NCBI GenBank assembly: GCA_039000515.1
Contig: JBCFYV010000012.1
Coordinates: forward strand, 115,579,949 to 115,643,948
Reading direction: 5' to 3'
DNA from: Timema cristinae
Taxonomy: Eukaryota; Arthropoda; Insecta; Phasmatodea; Timematidae
DNA length: 64,000 bases
The translations under genes were made by a program, and so were the position numbers. Below, piece after piece: positions 11,617-24,412 of the stretch (positions within the stretch are counted from its first letter, which is position 1; the number at the start of each line of letters is the position of its first letter). The notes under the pieces were generated by a model. The model was not told where the DNA came from. It made no database searches and saw only the letters and a program-made list of their open reading frames with translations.

Positions 11617-11876
11617 GCACCGCGTCTTACTACCGGTTCGGGTTGTACGCACTTACGCTAATGTGTAATGGTAGGGTGATTGTGAGATGAAATGGAGGAC
11701 CTACAGTTTAACGTGGAATCCGAACCACGGTGGCGACCTGGCATTCCCCACATTCACAAGATGTCTTGTCAGAGGTGAAGGAAGGGTTCAGATAAATCTG
11801 TGCCGGTACCAAGGATTGAACCCCGGACCCCCAGCACAGAAGTCCGACACCTTACCCCTAGGCCACCAGGTCACCT
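11616..11876 (-). mobile_element. SINE-1 with long (ATT)n tail
   Basis: Minus-strand copy preceded by a (TTA)n tract at 11581-11616. The head ends at GGTCACC, 11876. A small deletion in the body has removed part of the GGTAATCAGATAAA region. Confidence 0.85.
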
Positions 11877-14275
11877 AAGATGACAAATAAAAATCTCATT
11901 GGTCTCACAACCTCAATGCTCGCTACCACAGCCCTCACCCTCCACTTCCATTGGTCTAAAAAAAAAGTCTTCTCCCCCCCCCCCCCCCCCCCCCATTAAA
12001 TTTGCGCTTGCTGACAGTGGCAGCGTTATAACGACACTTCTGGAGGAGACGTTTCAAAAATAACATTACCTTACAACACGTGATCAATGCATATTTACAA
12101 TGAGGAAAATAGATTATAATCTCCACGCATTTGCGTGGAGGGGAGCGTTTATCGATTCAAAACATTTTACAAAATAGTTTCGAGTTCAAACCCGGCAACA
12201 TATAAATTTTAAAAAACAAACAATAAGTAAATAAACCTTTCCTTTCATGATTCTTATATTCCAATCCTACCTTATTTCAACGTAACATATGCATACAATT
12301 TGATGAGCTTATTTTCGGTAGTTAAAATTACGATATACAGATGAACGAATTTTGACAAAGGTTTTTTTTTTTGCCCAGAATGTATGTTAAAATAGTAGCT
12401 TCCAACAAAAATTGATTTTTTTTTCTAGCCAATTTCCTGTTGTTTTTTTGTGCTGTGAGCGAAGCTGCTGATCATTCATCAGTATAATCATTCTTTGTAT
12501 TACCATGGCAACTCTATTTTGGTATGGTAATTTTAGTTATGTATGTAACTTTCAGTTTGCATGCCCCCCCCCCCTTTAACCCGTCGCAAAGTAAATTATG
12601 CTAGATTCACCGATAAAGTGTGTGAAACCATTTAGGTAGGCCCACCTGGAGTTACACCCCTTAACCTTTAAATTGAACACTGTCGGTAAATTTTACAAAT
12701 AACACAAATTAAATATTATTAAAATAAACCAGGGGTGTAGTGGAGCGGGAACGCCGTTCCGGTACTGCTTTTTGTGGAAAAATATTAAATTTCATCATGC
12801 CAAGCCAAGTATTAAAATGTTCTTGTGTTCATTATATTAAAAATAGTTTTTTTTAGTAAAGTCTTTTACTATGCAATTCTAAGTTAGCTAATTGATTTTA
12901 AATCAATATTATGTTAAAACTTTTTTTCCCACTATGAATCAATTAATTCTGATTAAATTTACTGTGGTCTATGCGAATTCTTGGAATTTTAGGGAAGTGC
13001 TCTAAGTAAGTTTCTACCTTAGTAACCATCCATCACTCATAAAAAAAAAACGCCCCAAAATCTTTTAGGGGCATTTATGTTTGTGAAATTTTTCCACCTC
13101 CGGCGATTGGGGAGCTGTTCAAACCCCTTCAACTTCGGGGTGGCTACGTACGGCCTTGCGTTCCGGCATTGCTAAATTTACGACTACCCCATTGAAATAA
13201 AAACCCTATTTTATTGGTTAAAAGTGAATGTCTGACTGATCCTTTTAAATTATGCCTATTTTGTTAATGAAAAACAAATGTTTGACATCCATTGAAATGT
13301 ACACTTTACTTCTCGTTCTATTTAAATAGAGTCAGGTAATTAGTATTGAAATTTAAATTTCTCGTCCTGTTTTTATAAGGTATGATGGTCAGTATTGGCA
13401 AGAGATCAGGCCGGGGAGGTATGAAGGAAGAAGAACTTGCATGTGTGAAGTTTTAGGGGTCCACCCAAGGAAGTCTTGGACAGGTGTCTTGGCCCTGAGG
13501 TATCAGAGAGTAGAACCATGAAGGAGGTAGCTGGCTGGCTCCTGGCTGGCCAGTTGTGGGAGCATACAAGGGTCTTGTAAAACTCCCAAACAAGAGCACG
13601 CACAAAAAATAAATAAAAAAAACTTAGAGAAAAAGTATAAGAAGGGATGGGGAGATAACTTTAGGACTGGAAAGAGGGGAGTAGGGATGAAAGAAACTTG
13701 ACAGGCCAGCCACACAACACCAACAGAATAAATAAATAAAAAAAAAAGTATTAACATAAGAAACCAAGTCACCTCTTCTACAAAATCTAAAAAAAAATTT
13801 TGTGGATGTTTATCTTATCTTTTCAAATGAGCAAGGCCAAAAAAAAAAATCTTTAAAAAAATGAAATGAGGTAAAAATGATTTTTTGTATAGAAACAAAA
13901 ATTAAATTTAGTGATGTTTCTATATATGAAAAAAAAAATGTAGCCGTGCAATTTTTTTTTAAAGTTGTGTAAACATTTTGGTTTCAGCTTTAAATAATGA
14001 AAGACTGGCCTGGCCGTTTTACCATTTTCCTCTGACCAAAATATATTTTACCTTACAAAGAATAGGTAAACATTTTACTATCAGATTAATGCTGGCATTT
14101 TTTAATGTATACTTACACACATAATTAGAAATAGTTCATGTTTGGCTCTAAGTGTAGAGTAGGATCAAACCTACAGCTCAAAAACTATTTTTAGAATTGA
14201 AACTACTTTTTTTAAGACATCTGAAACTGTCATAATAACGTACATACATGCATCGATTAAAGTAAATTTTACCCG
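11877..14275. other. No gene; C-runs and a possible element
   Basis: A ~20-base C-run at 11974, a decayed SINE-2-like patch at 12115-12200 and the possible element at 12732. The GC-richer block 13380-13600 has short frames on the minus strand only and no family match. Confidence 0.45.
12732..13190. repeat. Possible DNA element with CAGGGGTGTAG end
   Basis: The left end CAGGGGTGTAGTGGAGCGGG is roughly mirrored by CAATGGGGTAGTCGTAAATT from the right. Both ends are followed by GC-rich text with GTTCCGG or TTCCGGC. The interior is AT-rich with no coding sequence. The match is weak. Confidence 0.3.
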
Positions 14276-14475
14276 AATCAGTGGCTGCATAGTCTAAGGC
14301 ATCACTATCGCAGTAGACTAGACTGCTGATGATGGGGAGATCGTGGTTCAATCCCGGTCGGATATACTGAGGTTTTCCCCCCTAAATAGGTTCCCCGTTC
14401 TTTCGACGCAAATGCGGGTACACTTCCTCTAAATTCAACCTACCTCATCCCTAACCAATTAGGGTATTAGACCTA
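14276..14475 (+). mobile_element. SINE-2
   Basis: Head AATCAGTGGCTGCATAGTCT, B-box GTTCAATCCCGG, body TTTCGACGCAAATGCGGGTA; ends near CCAATTAGGGTATTAG. Confidence 0.75.
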
Positions 14476-14807
14476 GAACATTAAGCGGTGATTAAAAAAA
14501 TAAGTAAATTTTATAAAGTTAGTGCATCATGAAATGGAAACATGGTAATTCCCAATTAAGATTAAATATGAGGTAAAATATTAATGTGCAGGTATTGTAT
14601 TTCGCTTTCTTAAACGTGTTAGTTAATGTCAAGTTACGGTATCAAGGTAAGATCATTAAAAAGAACAATAGGTAGCCTATATTTTAATTTAATCAAAACA
14701 AGATTACCACTAAAAAAATATAGGTCGAAAAGAGGCTTTCAAAATTTAAACTTATTGTTATTAAGTTATTAGTTTTTTTTCTTCTAAATGTCAAATGTAA
14801 CTTAGTA

Positions 14808-15009
14808 GAGTCCAATTTTCATAGTAAGATTCTTTTATAAAATACAAACCTTTTCAATCAACATCATTAACATTTAAATTGGTCTTTTTATTATTATATT
14901 AGTGATATAAAAAGTATTGATAGTATATTTAATAAAAGTGATATCTGTAGATCACACGAATTGACTTTTCTAGCTGTCAAATAAGGTTCTTCCTATGAAA
15001 ATTGGACTG
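14808..15009. mobile_element. Tc1/mariner-type MITE, 202 bp
   Basis: The ends GAGTCCAATTTTCATAGTAA and TTCCTATGAAAATTGGACTG are inverted repeats of about 25-30 bases, flanked by TA at 14806 and 15010. The interior is AT-rich and non-coding. A TA target suggests a Tc1/mariner-driven element. Confidence 0.7.
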
Positions 15010-15216
15010 TACAATATATGTTTTGTAATTGGAGACTTCAAAGTAAGTTTATTGATAAGTGTAGGTGCTTATTTATCACTAATTTTTGAAATGTAAAGTT
15101 TACTAGCGTCACTTATGAAAACAATTTCATGTAAATGAATTGCACAAACATTATTCAGATTACCCGCATTGGTGGGTTCTGGGTTCACGATCTGAACGTT
15201 AAGGCCCTGCCTACCC

Positions 15217-17200
15217 ATAAATGCACGGTTCTAAACAAAAGAATTTAGAACAAATATAATTTAATAATTCAACCTTGTTGTTTTTTATTTATTTTAGTAA
15301 CATATCTGGGCATCTTTCATAATTCTTATGGAATTTTCAAACCATGCTAAAAATAGTTATTGAAATAATTTCATTAAAATGTTTCCATTTCAATGCATTT
15401 TAAATGGGATAACAAAAATTATTAATGGATTTATTTATTTTCTTTGTACAATTAAGCTAGAGTGTTTGTTTATAACATTCTATTTAATGAATAATTTCTT
15501 TTTCTTTTTAGACATATTTTTTAATTTGGGTTAGCTTCAATAATCACGACGATATTGAGCTCTAACGACTCCCAAGTCGACTCTCTAGTCAAAATACATG
15601 GTTTTAAATACAACTTTTCCTTCTGCAACTAGTTGTCTTAGCTGATAATAGGTGCCGTTAGTATGATCATTACCCATTTACAAGCTAGTATCATTTTGCA
15701 AGCGTTGGCTAACCTGCTGTATCGGAATGCAGGCGGCAATGGAGGGTTAAACTAATCTCTGTGACCTTCTTGAGTCAAAGAAACATTAATACCATGTACG
15801 TTAGGATAAGAAGGGCCAATGTCCAATTATGAAAATTTGCGTAATTAAATATAAACAATTAAACATCTTAATATATTCAGTAACTAAAATACTCACAAAG
15901 TCTTCCTGCTGTGTGAATAAATATACTTGGTCCCTACTTACTTCAATGAGAGTATTACTCTAGTGATACATTATTTTCAAAGAAAAAACCACACGCTTCT
16001 CCATATACAAAGTTTTATGATATTAGCCCTTATTTAACTGAGGCAGTAAAACATGTAAAATTCTTCACTCTTATCTTATATTCTTTCTTGAGTTTTCTCA
16101 TTCTTTAGCACTACACGTTGTAATAATAAGTGTTAATATTTAAAGTAAATGAAAACTACTGTAAATTGAATTTTTAATCCACTATTATAATAAATGAAAA
16201 TAAACATTTCCTGCTCATATCAAACATAGTTATTTTAAATAAAGTTTGGTCTAAATGTAATTTGGAGACGTTCTCAGTATAATTTTATATACTAGTTTTT
16301 ATTTTACTGTCTAGGATTTGACTCTCATTGGACTTTGGAATAAGTTATTTTTCAAAAAGTTAATGAACGAAGTTTTTGGTAGTCAAGATGTGAAAATGTT
16401 AATTTTATTTTATTAGCGTGTTAAATGTGATTACTTTTAATTTGAACCTGTTGCATTCTCGCAGTTTGTGCGCTCGTTTTGGAAGAAATGTATCGAATCC
16501 CGAACAATAAGTACCCACGGTGATTACTTTTTATATAATTAACAATATGTGACCTTTTTGCTTTCGAACAAAATCCAATGGATTGTATAAATTTTGAGGT
16601 GGAGAAGTAATTACAAAATATTATTTTATATCCTTGTGAATAACAAGTTTGTTAAGAAAGGGCGCACAAAGAAAATCAAAGATATAATTGATTATTTAAC
16701 TTCTTGTAGTAAAGGGTAAGTTTTTTTTAATGGTATGCATATTACTGGCGCTTAGGCTATCTGCATCTACTAATTTAAGTACAATGGATGAGCAGCGATA
16801 CTATTTTATTCACTGTAGAAATAATATCAAAATTAAGATACAAATAAATACTTCTATATAACAATGCAGCGATTATTCTGATATTTCAAGTACTTTTTTT
16901 TTTAAGAAACGCTCTTAGCTGAAAGTAAATGTTACTAACACTCTGTAACGCACTTATGTTCAAAATCTCTTGTGCCTTGGCCGAGTTCGTATCACGCTAG
17001 TACTAAGTAATTTCAACCTAACAGGGAATCGAACTAGTCAAGTTATTGAGCTGATTAATTTACGCACTCAGTGTTCAGTCATAGCACTTTAGCAATATTG
17101 ACCACGACATGAAGCCGATGATAAGTAAATATATATTTAAAACCATTAAAATTAATGAACTTTTGTGTTCCCTATGCCATAAAGTAAGTAAGTAAGTAAG
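15217..17200. other. No gene seen
   Basis: AT-rich, with no obvious repeat except a weak tRNA-like patch (GGGAATCGAACTAG) near 17025. Confidence 0.5.
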
Positions 17201-17206
17201 TATTTG

Positions 17207-17300
17207 ATACCCGACCGCCTCTGTTGTATATTGGTCAGATTTACTGGCTTCAGATACTGAAGTCCCAAGTTCGATCCCCAGTGCCCCTAAGTCTGTCTGT
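17207..17300 (+). repeat. tRNA-derived sequence
   Basis: GTATATTGGTCAGATTTACT and AGTTCGATCCCCAGTGCC resemble A- and B-boxes. Preceded by (TAAG)n. No acceptor stem, so not a functional tRNA. Confidence 0.4.
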
Positions 17301-17649
17301 GAAGCAGTGGGTCTGAAACGGAACCAAAATCAACCTCGTGAGGACAAATGAGATAATTGAATGAATAAGTAGCGCTTCAGTCTAGAAAACTGAGATAGAA
17401 GTCTGGAGGGCTCGTTGTGCTAACCACATGGCACCCTCAGCTTGAAAATGTTGGCCCTATCTTTGCCAACATACGGCAGCCTCTCGATTGGTATAGCCTG
17501 CTTGCAGGCTGACACCATGGAGATATTACTCAAGTTAAACTCTACCTATAGGATAAAAAATTATTCCCAAAAATATTTATTTCTGGAAAATTGTGTAAAT
17601 CCTATAGATGTTTGAAAACTGTAAACACTGTATTAAATAACAGATACCC

Positions 17650-17895
17650 ACTTCAGTGGCTGAGTGGTCTAAGGTGTCACTAGTGTTAAATGGGCCTGCT
17701 GATAGCGGAGCACTTGGGGTGCAAATCCTGGTCGAGTCTATTGAGGGTAGTTTTTCCTAAATTGTTTCCCCATCTTCCAAAATAAAAATGCTGGTAGATA
17801 ACCTCTCAAATGCTTCTTTCCTCATTACCACCCAATTAGATTATCATATATGCGTATAACATGAACAGGTAGTATGACGTGGTGATATCAGTAAT
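17650..17895 (+). mobile_element. SINE-2
   Basis: Head CACTTCAGTGGCTGAGTGGT through a weakened B-box (GGTGCAAATCC) to the tail GTAGTATGACGTGGTGATAT. About 85% like the 29833 copy by eye. Confidence 0.75.
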
Positions 17896-18269
17896 AAAAA
17901 TAACAGATATATTTATTGTCAAAATTGTTATAGTCTTCGAAATGAAACTGCTTTTAAAATATGTTATTGCCTCCTTAGCCTTTAAATTTTAAAAATTAGC
18001 CAAAGCACAGTGGCCAAATTTAGCACATTAAATTTTAGTTATTTTTTATTTTACCTGCTTACTAATAAACTCAAATAAATGGTACGACAAAATCGTAAGC
18101 TACATACTCACTCATAAAGGTTATTTATTATAGTTTGTGACAAAATCTTCAAAAATAAGTTCTCTAATTTTACCTTAAATAAATTTTTCTCTGATAAATA
18201 AGTGTACATTATTATTTATCACTACCCTCACCAGATATTTATTTGAAAAAATTTCAATAGTGGTACAAC

Positions 18270-19070
18270 AGCATTAACCTGGAGTCACGTGACACTTTGA
18301 TATGCTAATTACTCAAAATGGGTACGGGTACAAAACTTTCTCTTTGTGGTACAAAACGGTACAGAACTAGTACAAAACTTTGGCATAAAAAAGTTCAAAA
18401 GTGGTACAACAGCATTAACCTGGAGACACCACTTTGATATGCTAATTACTCAAAATGGGTACGGGTACAAAACTTTCTCTTTGTGGTACAAAACGGTACA
18501 GAACTAGTACAAAACTTTGGCATAGAAAAGTTCAAAAGTGGTACAACACCATTAACCTGGAGACACCACTTTGATATGCTAATTACTCAAAATGGGTACG
18601 GGTACAAAACTTATTTGTGTTACAAAACGGTACAAAACTATTACAAAACTTTGGCATCAAAAAAAGTTCAAAATCAAAAGGGGTACAACCGCATTTACCT
18701 GGAGTACGTGGAGTACTCACTTTGATATGCTAATTACTCAAAACGGGTACGGGTACAATACTTTTTCTTTCTGGTACAAAACGGTACAAAATTAGTACAA
18801 AACTTTGGCATCAAAAAAAGTTCAAAATTAAAAAGTAGTAAAACAGCATTAACCTTGAGTCACCACTTTGATATGCTAATTACTCAAAATGGGTACGGAT
18901 ACAAAACTTTGGCATCAAAAAAAGTTCAAAATTCAAAAGTGGTACAACTGCATTAACCTAGAGTCACCACTTTGATATGCTAATTACTCAAAACGGGTAC
19001 GGGTACAAAATGGTACAAAACTAGTACTAAACTTTGGCATCAAAAGGTTCTAAATTCAAAAGTGGTACTA
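18270..19070 (+). repeat. ~140-base tandem array, six units
   Basis: Each unit holds CTTTGATATGCTAATTACTC followed by GGGTACGGGTACAAAACTTT and TTGGCATCAAAAAAAGTTCA. The anchor occurs at 18295, 18432, 18569, 18720, 18866 and 18970, so units run from about 104 to 151 bases. Confidence 0.9.
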
Positions 19071-19284
19071 CAGGTTAGTGGACGTCTAGCTGACTGGAAT
19101 GAATAAGCTAATTTTTCTGCTCGAGAGTGTGATTGTATCTTGACGTTATGTCTCCCCACGTTTAGTCAAACTTGGTCGCCTACACACTTTACGGTCCGGC
19201 ACTACACTTCTTATCTCTCTCAATTCTTGGAAAAAAGTTTGCTTGCTGCCTTTACTGATTACCGGTCGCCAGTCTCCCAATTGT

Positions 19285-19528
19285 TTAAACAAACCAGTAA
19301 TTCTGCCAACCTGATGGCTGGAATCCACCAGTTTGTATAACGTTAGCAACGCCATCTATTTTAGAGCTGAAAGCTCAATACGCCGCCAGGGAGGGTAGGC
19401 AGGGCCTTAAACAAACCAGTAGTTCTGCCAACCTGATGGCTGGAATCCACCAGTTTGTATAACGTTAGCAACGCCATCTATTTTAGAGCTGAAAGCTCAA
19501 TACGCCGCCAGGGAGGGTAGGCAGGGCC
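19285..19528 (+). repeat. 122-base tandem duplication bounded by TTAA
   Basis: Two nearly identical copies (19285-19406 and 19407-19528). TTAA lies at 19285, 19407 and 19529. The only clear difference is GTAATTC versus GTAGTTC. Each ends GGGTAGGCAGGGCCTTAA. Confidence 0.92.
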
Positions 19529-19532
19529 TTAA

Positions 19533-21808
19533 GCTCATCTGATCAGGTTTAAAGGTGATGAAGATGTCAATGTTTGAATTACCGCAGAGCTGTTAGATTA
19601 TATCCCTCTCCCCACCCATAAAAATGAGGGCACCTTTGTCTCAAAATTCGTCCTTACAAAACTATACCCTATTTGTATAATTATTTAAAAAGAGTGCCTA
19701 GCCAGACGGGTAGTAAAACAAAGGGGGGGGGGGGATGTTTAGCTTTTTTAATTCATCACAAAATTAAAATGTATATTTCATCAATTTTATTCATAATTTG
19801 AAATTTGGAAAATATAAACAAGCAAAAAAAATAATTTACAAAACATCTTAATCAAAAAATAACAATGCTAGTGAATTTCGTAGAATTTATCAAAAGCGTA
19901 GCAATTTTAAGACATACTTGTTTGTACACAACTGGAAAATTATTAAATGGTTTAGCATAATTATATATAAAAAAATTAAAATTTTGATTCGCTCTCTCAT
20001 TAATAATTATTAATTTAAATAATTTCCACCCATGTGTACACGCGTCCTTGCACTAGTGTACATAATATTAATGTTTATATACCAAGATTATTTTTCATAC
20101 TTCCCTATGAACTAGAAAACTGAAATTTGGGAAAATTGTCGAGATACACACCCAAGGGTGACGCAAAAAGCCCAAACCCACAAAATTATAAAATACTGTA
20201 GTAAAAATATATTTATAAATTAAGCTAGCTCATACTCATCTTCAGCATAAAAATATATATAAACACATTAAATCATGGGTTTTCGTTCATCATTATAATT
20301 CGTTTGTATGGTATTAATTTTATTCTATGATTATCCAATCTGCAACAATGAGATATCAATTGAAACAAAAAAAGTTAGACTTACTGATAAGTTAATGGAA
20401 TTAAAATAAATCATAATAAAAATATTGTTAGCATTCAAGTTTTTTTTTAAAGTTTCTTCATTAGGGACTAACACTAGGGCCTAGGTTAGTTTATTGCAAA
20501 CTAATCCAGTAAAGTGTTTACAATGTAAAAGTGATTGTTTACTAACGTAGTACCTACAGTGAAACTGTGTGAACATAAATAAAGCACCAAAATAGTACAT
20601 TACAATAGGGAAAGAATCAATAAAACTTTGAAAATAAAATACATATGATTGTAATTTAACCATCATAAAGGAGAGAAACTATATGACAAACTATATATAA
20701 TAAAACGCTAGCCCAAAACCTAAGGAAAGGGGAAGTTTCCATGAGGCAACACCCGGACAATGTTCACCATGGTTCCTTTAGTGAGCATCTTCTGATTGAC
20801 AAATCTAAAAAATAATGTACTTACTGTTCACGCAGGTTTGGAAACAGCTTATTAGGGCGATCCACTTCGCCACTAACATCCTAATGGCAATAGAACTCTT
20901 CCTGCGACATAACTTATTTCTTCAGACGTATTTAAACTTTCATTCAAACACACGAAATGTAAACAGCTTTCCACCAGACATTTCTAAACATACTAAGATT
21001 CCTTTTTTAATTTGTTCTACGACACCAGCGCTACCTACCCGGTTCAAAAGTTGAGCATCGCCACTTAGGTCGGAGAAACGTAAACTTAAAATTCCCTTTA
21101 ACTTAAAATAAATCAACTAATTGATAAAATAAAAGTTTTCTAACAAAATATATATTGTTTCACATCATGTATGTAATAAAAGCGTGTACTTATAAATAAA
21201 TAGTAGGCCAAAGGAAGTTAGTCAAAATAAAATGTTGTTGCATAAACAAAATACTAGCGCTATCTTGTTTCAAACTAAGATACTGAAGGCTACTGCTACC
21301 TAGCAGACAAACATCTAACTACTAGAAAATATATCTATGGGTTAAAAGAATTAATATTATGGTTATTATTGTTAAAAAGAACTGAAATCCTAATGTTATT
21401 AATTATTATAGTATGATTGTAAAATATTCACTGAAAATCATTAAAATATAACTAAGGTACATATTTGAAAGCTGTGTCAAGCTCAGTAGAGAAGTATTTA
21501 TATCTTTATTATTAGTCAATTTAATCCTGAGGCATTTCAACTACATTAGCATTGCCCAGTTTCTACTTTATACTGACATGAGCAAACATACTTCTAAATG
21601 CTTGGATAACAGCTGGGCGTCTTTATGATCTCATATTTGCTACTTGTGTAGATCTCTAAACAAAACGAGTTTATGATTGTTTATATACAACACCAAGACA
21701 GATTAAGCGGGATGGTTTTAAATTTAATGCCATCATATATGTTCACATATGATGTATTTTGGGCACCTCGGACTTACTTACTAGAACTTTTGATTACAAT
21801 TTAATAGC
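19533..21808. other. No gene seen
   Basis: AT-rich text with a G-run at 19722. No conserved coding sequence or clear repeat ends. Confidence 0.5.
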
Positions 21809-21827
21809 ATTATTATTATTATTATTA

Positions 21828-22095
21828 TTAGCACCGCGTCTTACTACCCGTTCGGGTTATACGCACTTACGCTAATGTGTAATGGTAGGGTGATTGTGAG
21901 ATGAAATGGAGGACCTACAGTTTAACGTGGAATCCGAACCACGGTGGAGGCCTGGCATTCCTCACATTCACAAGATGTCTTGTCAGAGGTGAAGGAAGGG
22001 TTTGGTAATCAGATAAATCTTTGCCGGGACCGGGGATTGAACCCCGGCCGCCAGCATAGAAGTCTGACACCTTACCCCTAGACCACCAGGTCACC
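21828..22095 (-). mobile_element. SINE-1
   Basis: Near full-length minus-strand copy. The (ATT)n tail runs at 21809-21829 and the head ends at GGTCACC, 22095. Confidence 0.85.
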
Positions 22096-22289
22096 TTCTA
22101 CAATTTAATAAACATGAAAAATACAATCTAACTAATATATTTATATTTACATAAAAGTATTTGCGGCAGCTCTGTTGCTGCCAGTAACAAATAATAACAT
22201 AATTGAATTAATGGTAAAATTTAGATTTCTTGCAATCAATTTTAATTCATGAAATAAAATTCGGTATTATGATAGTGGATATTACAACT

Positions 22290-22660
22290 TTAATGTATTG
22301 TAAATGAAGGTGAAAAGAATGATTCACCTGGATGGAACACTTCACAATACGATGCCATCCATATTCTTGGATCTGGAACTTCTTGAGGGAAACCTGAAAA
22401 CCACAGCCCACACCAAATCCACCAACCATCAACAGTACCTCAATTTCCAAAGCAACCATCCTCTTCGTGTAAAACACTCTCCACCCTATAGACTAACTAC
22501 CAAGAGTTAAACATATAAGGTCTGAGGAAGAAGATATTAACAAGCACTATCAAAAACTCTTCAAGGCTTTCACAGCCTGAGGATACCCTAAACCCATTGT
22601 CAACAGTCAAACAGCGCCCTATCCAATCAAGAGTCTATCAAGAGACAAGAAATTAAGATG
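22290..22660 (+). pseudogene. Penelope-like reverse transcriptase fragment
   Basis: Reads FLDLELLEGNLKT, then KSTNHQQYLNFQSNHPLRVK and SPPYRLTTK. After a frame change it continues IRSEEEDINKHYQKLF and GYPKPIVNSQ. This series (FLD, R/KPTD-like, QYL..SNHP..VK, IPY, C/RS-EE, GYP) is the signature of the C-terminal part of Penelope-like element reverse transcriptases. Stops and at least one frameshift show it is dead. The nearest ends are not recognisable. Confidence 0.6.
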
Positions 22661-22774
22661 TCACCTTTGTGCATAGGATTTTCCCCACATTTTTCCTTTT
22701 TCCCTAGGTGTGTCATTAAATTTACTCTAAGTTTATTTTTCATATTTTTTTTATCAATTTCTATTAATATAAAA

Positions 22775-22825
22775 TGCGTATAACCCGAACGGGTAGTAAG
22801 ACGCGGAGCTAATAATAATATTAAT
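22775..22825 (+). repeat. Isolated SINE/LINE 3' tail
   Basis: Only the shared tail, GCGTATAACCCGAACGGGTA then GTAAGACGCGG and TAA repeats, is present, without SINE-1 or SINE-2 body. It could be an extreme truncation or the tail of the unseen LINE partner. Confidence 0.6.
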
Positions 22826-23165
22826 ATTAATATAAAATTTGAGATGTTTCTTGAAGTAGGTAATAAAGATAAATTCACAGCACTCAACCATTCATGACAC
22901 ATCAATACCAACAGCTTGTCCAAGATATGCATTAAACTTCAGGGAAGAAATTATTAAGGAGTCGTCTTACAAATATCACTTCCTGATGGTATCTATTACT
23001 GAAGCCTTTTTGCACTCTTCCTCCCTCACCCTTCTACTAAAGAGGAAACCAAAACACACATCAATGAGAAGGGAAGATGTTTTAAAAAATGTACAAATTA
23101 AAAGAACAAATATGAACCAATAGAATGTGTGATATTGGCTTTAAAACAATTCACTATGAAAATAC

Positions 23166-24160
23166 AGGATGTCCAAACAAAGTATATTTTAAAATTCCCT
23201 AACTTTTTCAGAACCAATTTCCAATTTTTCCAGTCACTATTTATTATTCAAACATTATTTTTTTAAGATCACAATTTAATGCAATAATATTTTTAGACAC
23301 ACATTCTGAAATTATGTCACTTTACACAGTGAAAAGCTATGAACCTAAGGTGATGGATGGGCTGCTGGATAGTGCGATATAAGTTAGATTTCAGTGGAAT
23401 CGTATTAAGACATTAAAAGAATGTCTTACACCAGTAAAACTTTAAATTGTTGACACATTCCTTTTATGTTTCTTCTTTCTATAGTGAAATCAACCCTCAC
23501 ACATGCGCATAACCATGACTTGACGTTAGCTAAAGACAACTTTAAAAATTACATGTTGACCTTGAGAATTGAGATGTAACATTTTCAACTGGGGCAGATG
23601 TGGTAAAATAGATTCAAAGTGTGTATTAACTGGAAGAAATATGTTACATTTTAGGGGTGTGCGAAGACTACTTTTTCAATTTGAAGCGAACTTAAATCGA
23701 ATATATGAAATATCATTTAAGTTGAATCAAAGTTTGAATAATTGTGGTTACTTGTTTTACAGTTGAAAAAATACTATGCAGTGGTTATCAAAATGATTTA
23801 TTGCACAATTGTTTGTAATATTTTGTTTCGATCTGCTAAACCAAGCTATTATCACACCATGAAATTCATTTACTTCAGATTTTTTCCATTTTAATTTTAA
23901 TTTGTAACATACAAAACCACTCAAAATGGCATTCATTTAACATAAATTGAGTAGTTTTAGCTGTCAATATTTTTATCTGTTAAGCTTCGGAGCTGATGTT
24001 TGTTTTGAAGCTTTGCACACCCCAAGTATATCTATTATTGTAAACAAAAGTTCCATTTGTGTTGTTGTTCAGTTGTGAAAATTCAAAATTGGAAAATTCT
24101 AGACATTTGATTAAATTCCCCAACTTTTCCCTATTTTTCAGGTCACTAGACACCCAAATA
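23166..24160. repeat. Diverged relative of the GGTGTCTACC element
   Basis: Begins CAGGATGTCCAAACAAAG then AAATTCCCTAACTTTTTCAG. Ends TTTTTCAGGTCACTAGACACC. The middle ~800 bases hold no gene I recognise. Confidence 0.4.
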
Positions 24161-24297
24161 ATTCATGTTTATGTTTATAGTATATGCATGGATGTTACAA
24201 AAAATCAACCAAATTATGTTTTTAGGAGCTAATCAATTTTTTTCGTCTTGAACACGAATAAGCTCAGACGATAGCATATTTCAAAATATTTATGCTT

Positions 24298-24412
24298 TAC
24301 CTCCCTTTCGAAGGAACTTGTGTTAGGAATTTGTATATCTCAAGAAAAATCGGCTGACATCGGCTGGGTTTGAACCCACAATCAGGTCCTGAGGCAAACA
24401 TATTACCCCAAG
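24298..24412 (-). mobile_element. SINE-4, copy 2
   Basis: GGGTTTGAACCCACAATCAG and CTCCCTTTCGAAGGAACTTG follow the same order as copy 1. The head is cut at its 5' end. Confidence 0.5.

Larger units (their letters stand above)
15199..19532. mobile_element. Candidate TTAA-ended element, ~4.2 kb
   Basis: TTAAGGCCCTGCCTACCC at 15199-15216 is exactly inverted at 19393-19410 and again at 19515-19532. The 18-base match with TTAA at the outside suggests the TIRs of a TTAA-targeting DNA element. The interior has no transposase gene and includes a tandem array and a SINE-2. Chance pairing of two MITE ends is an alternative. Confidence 0.35.
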
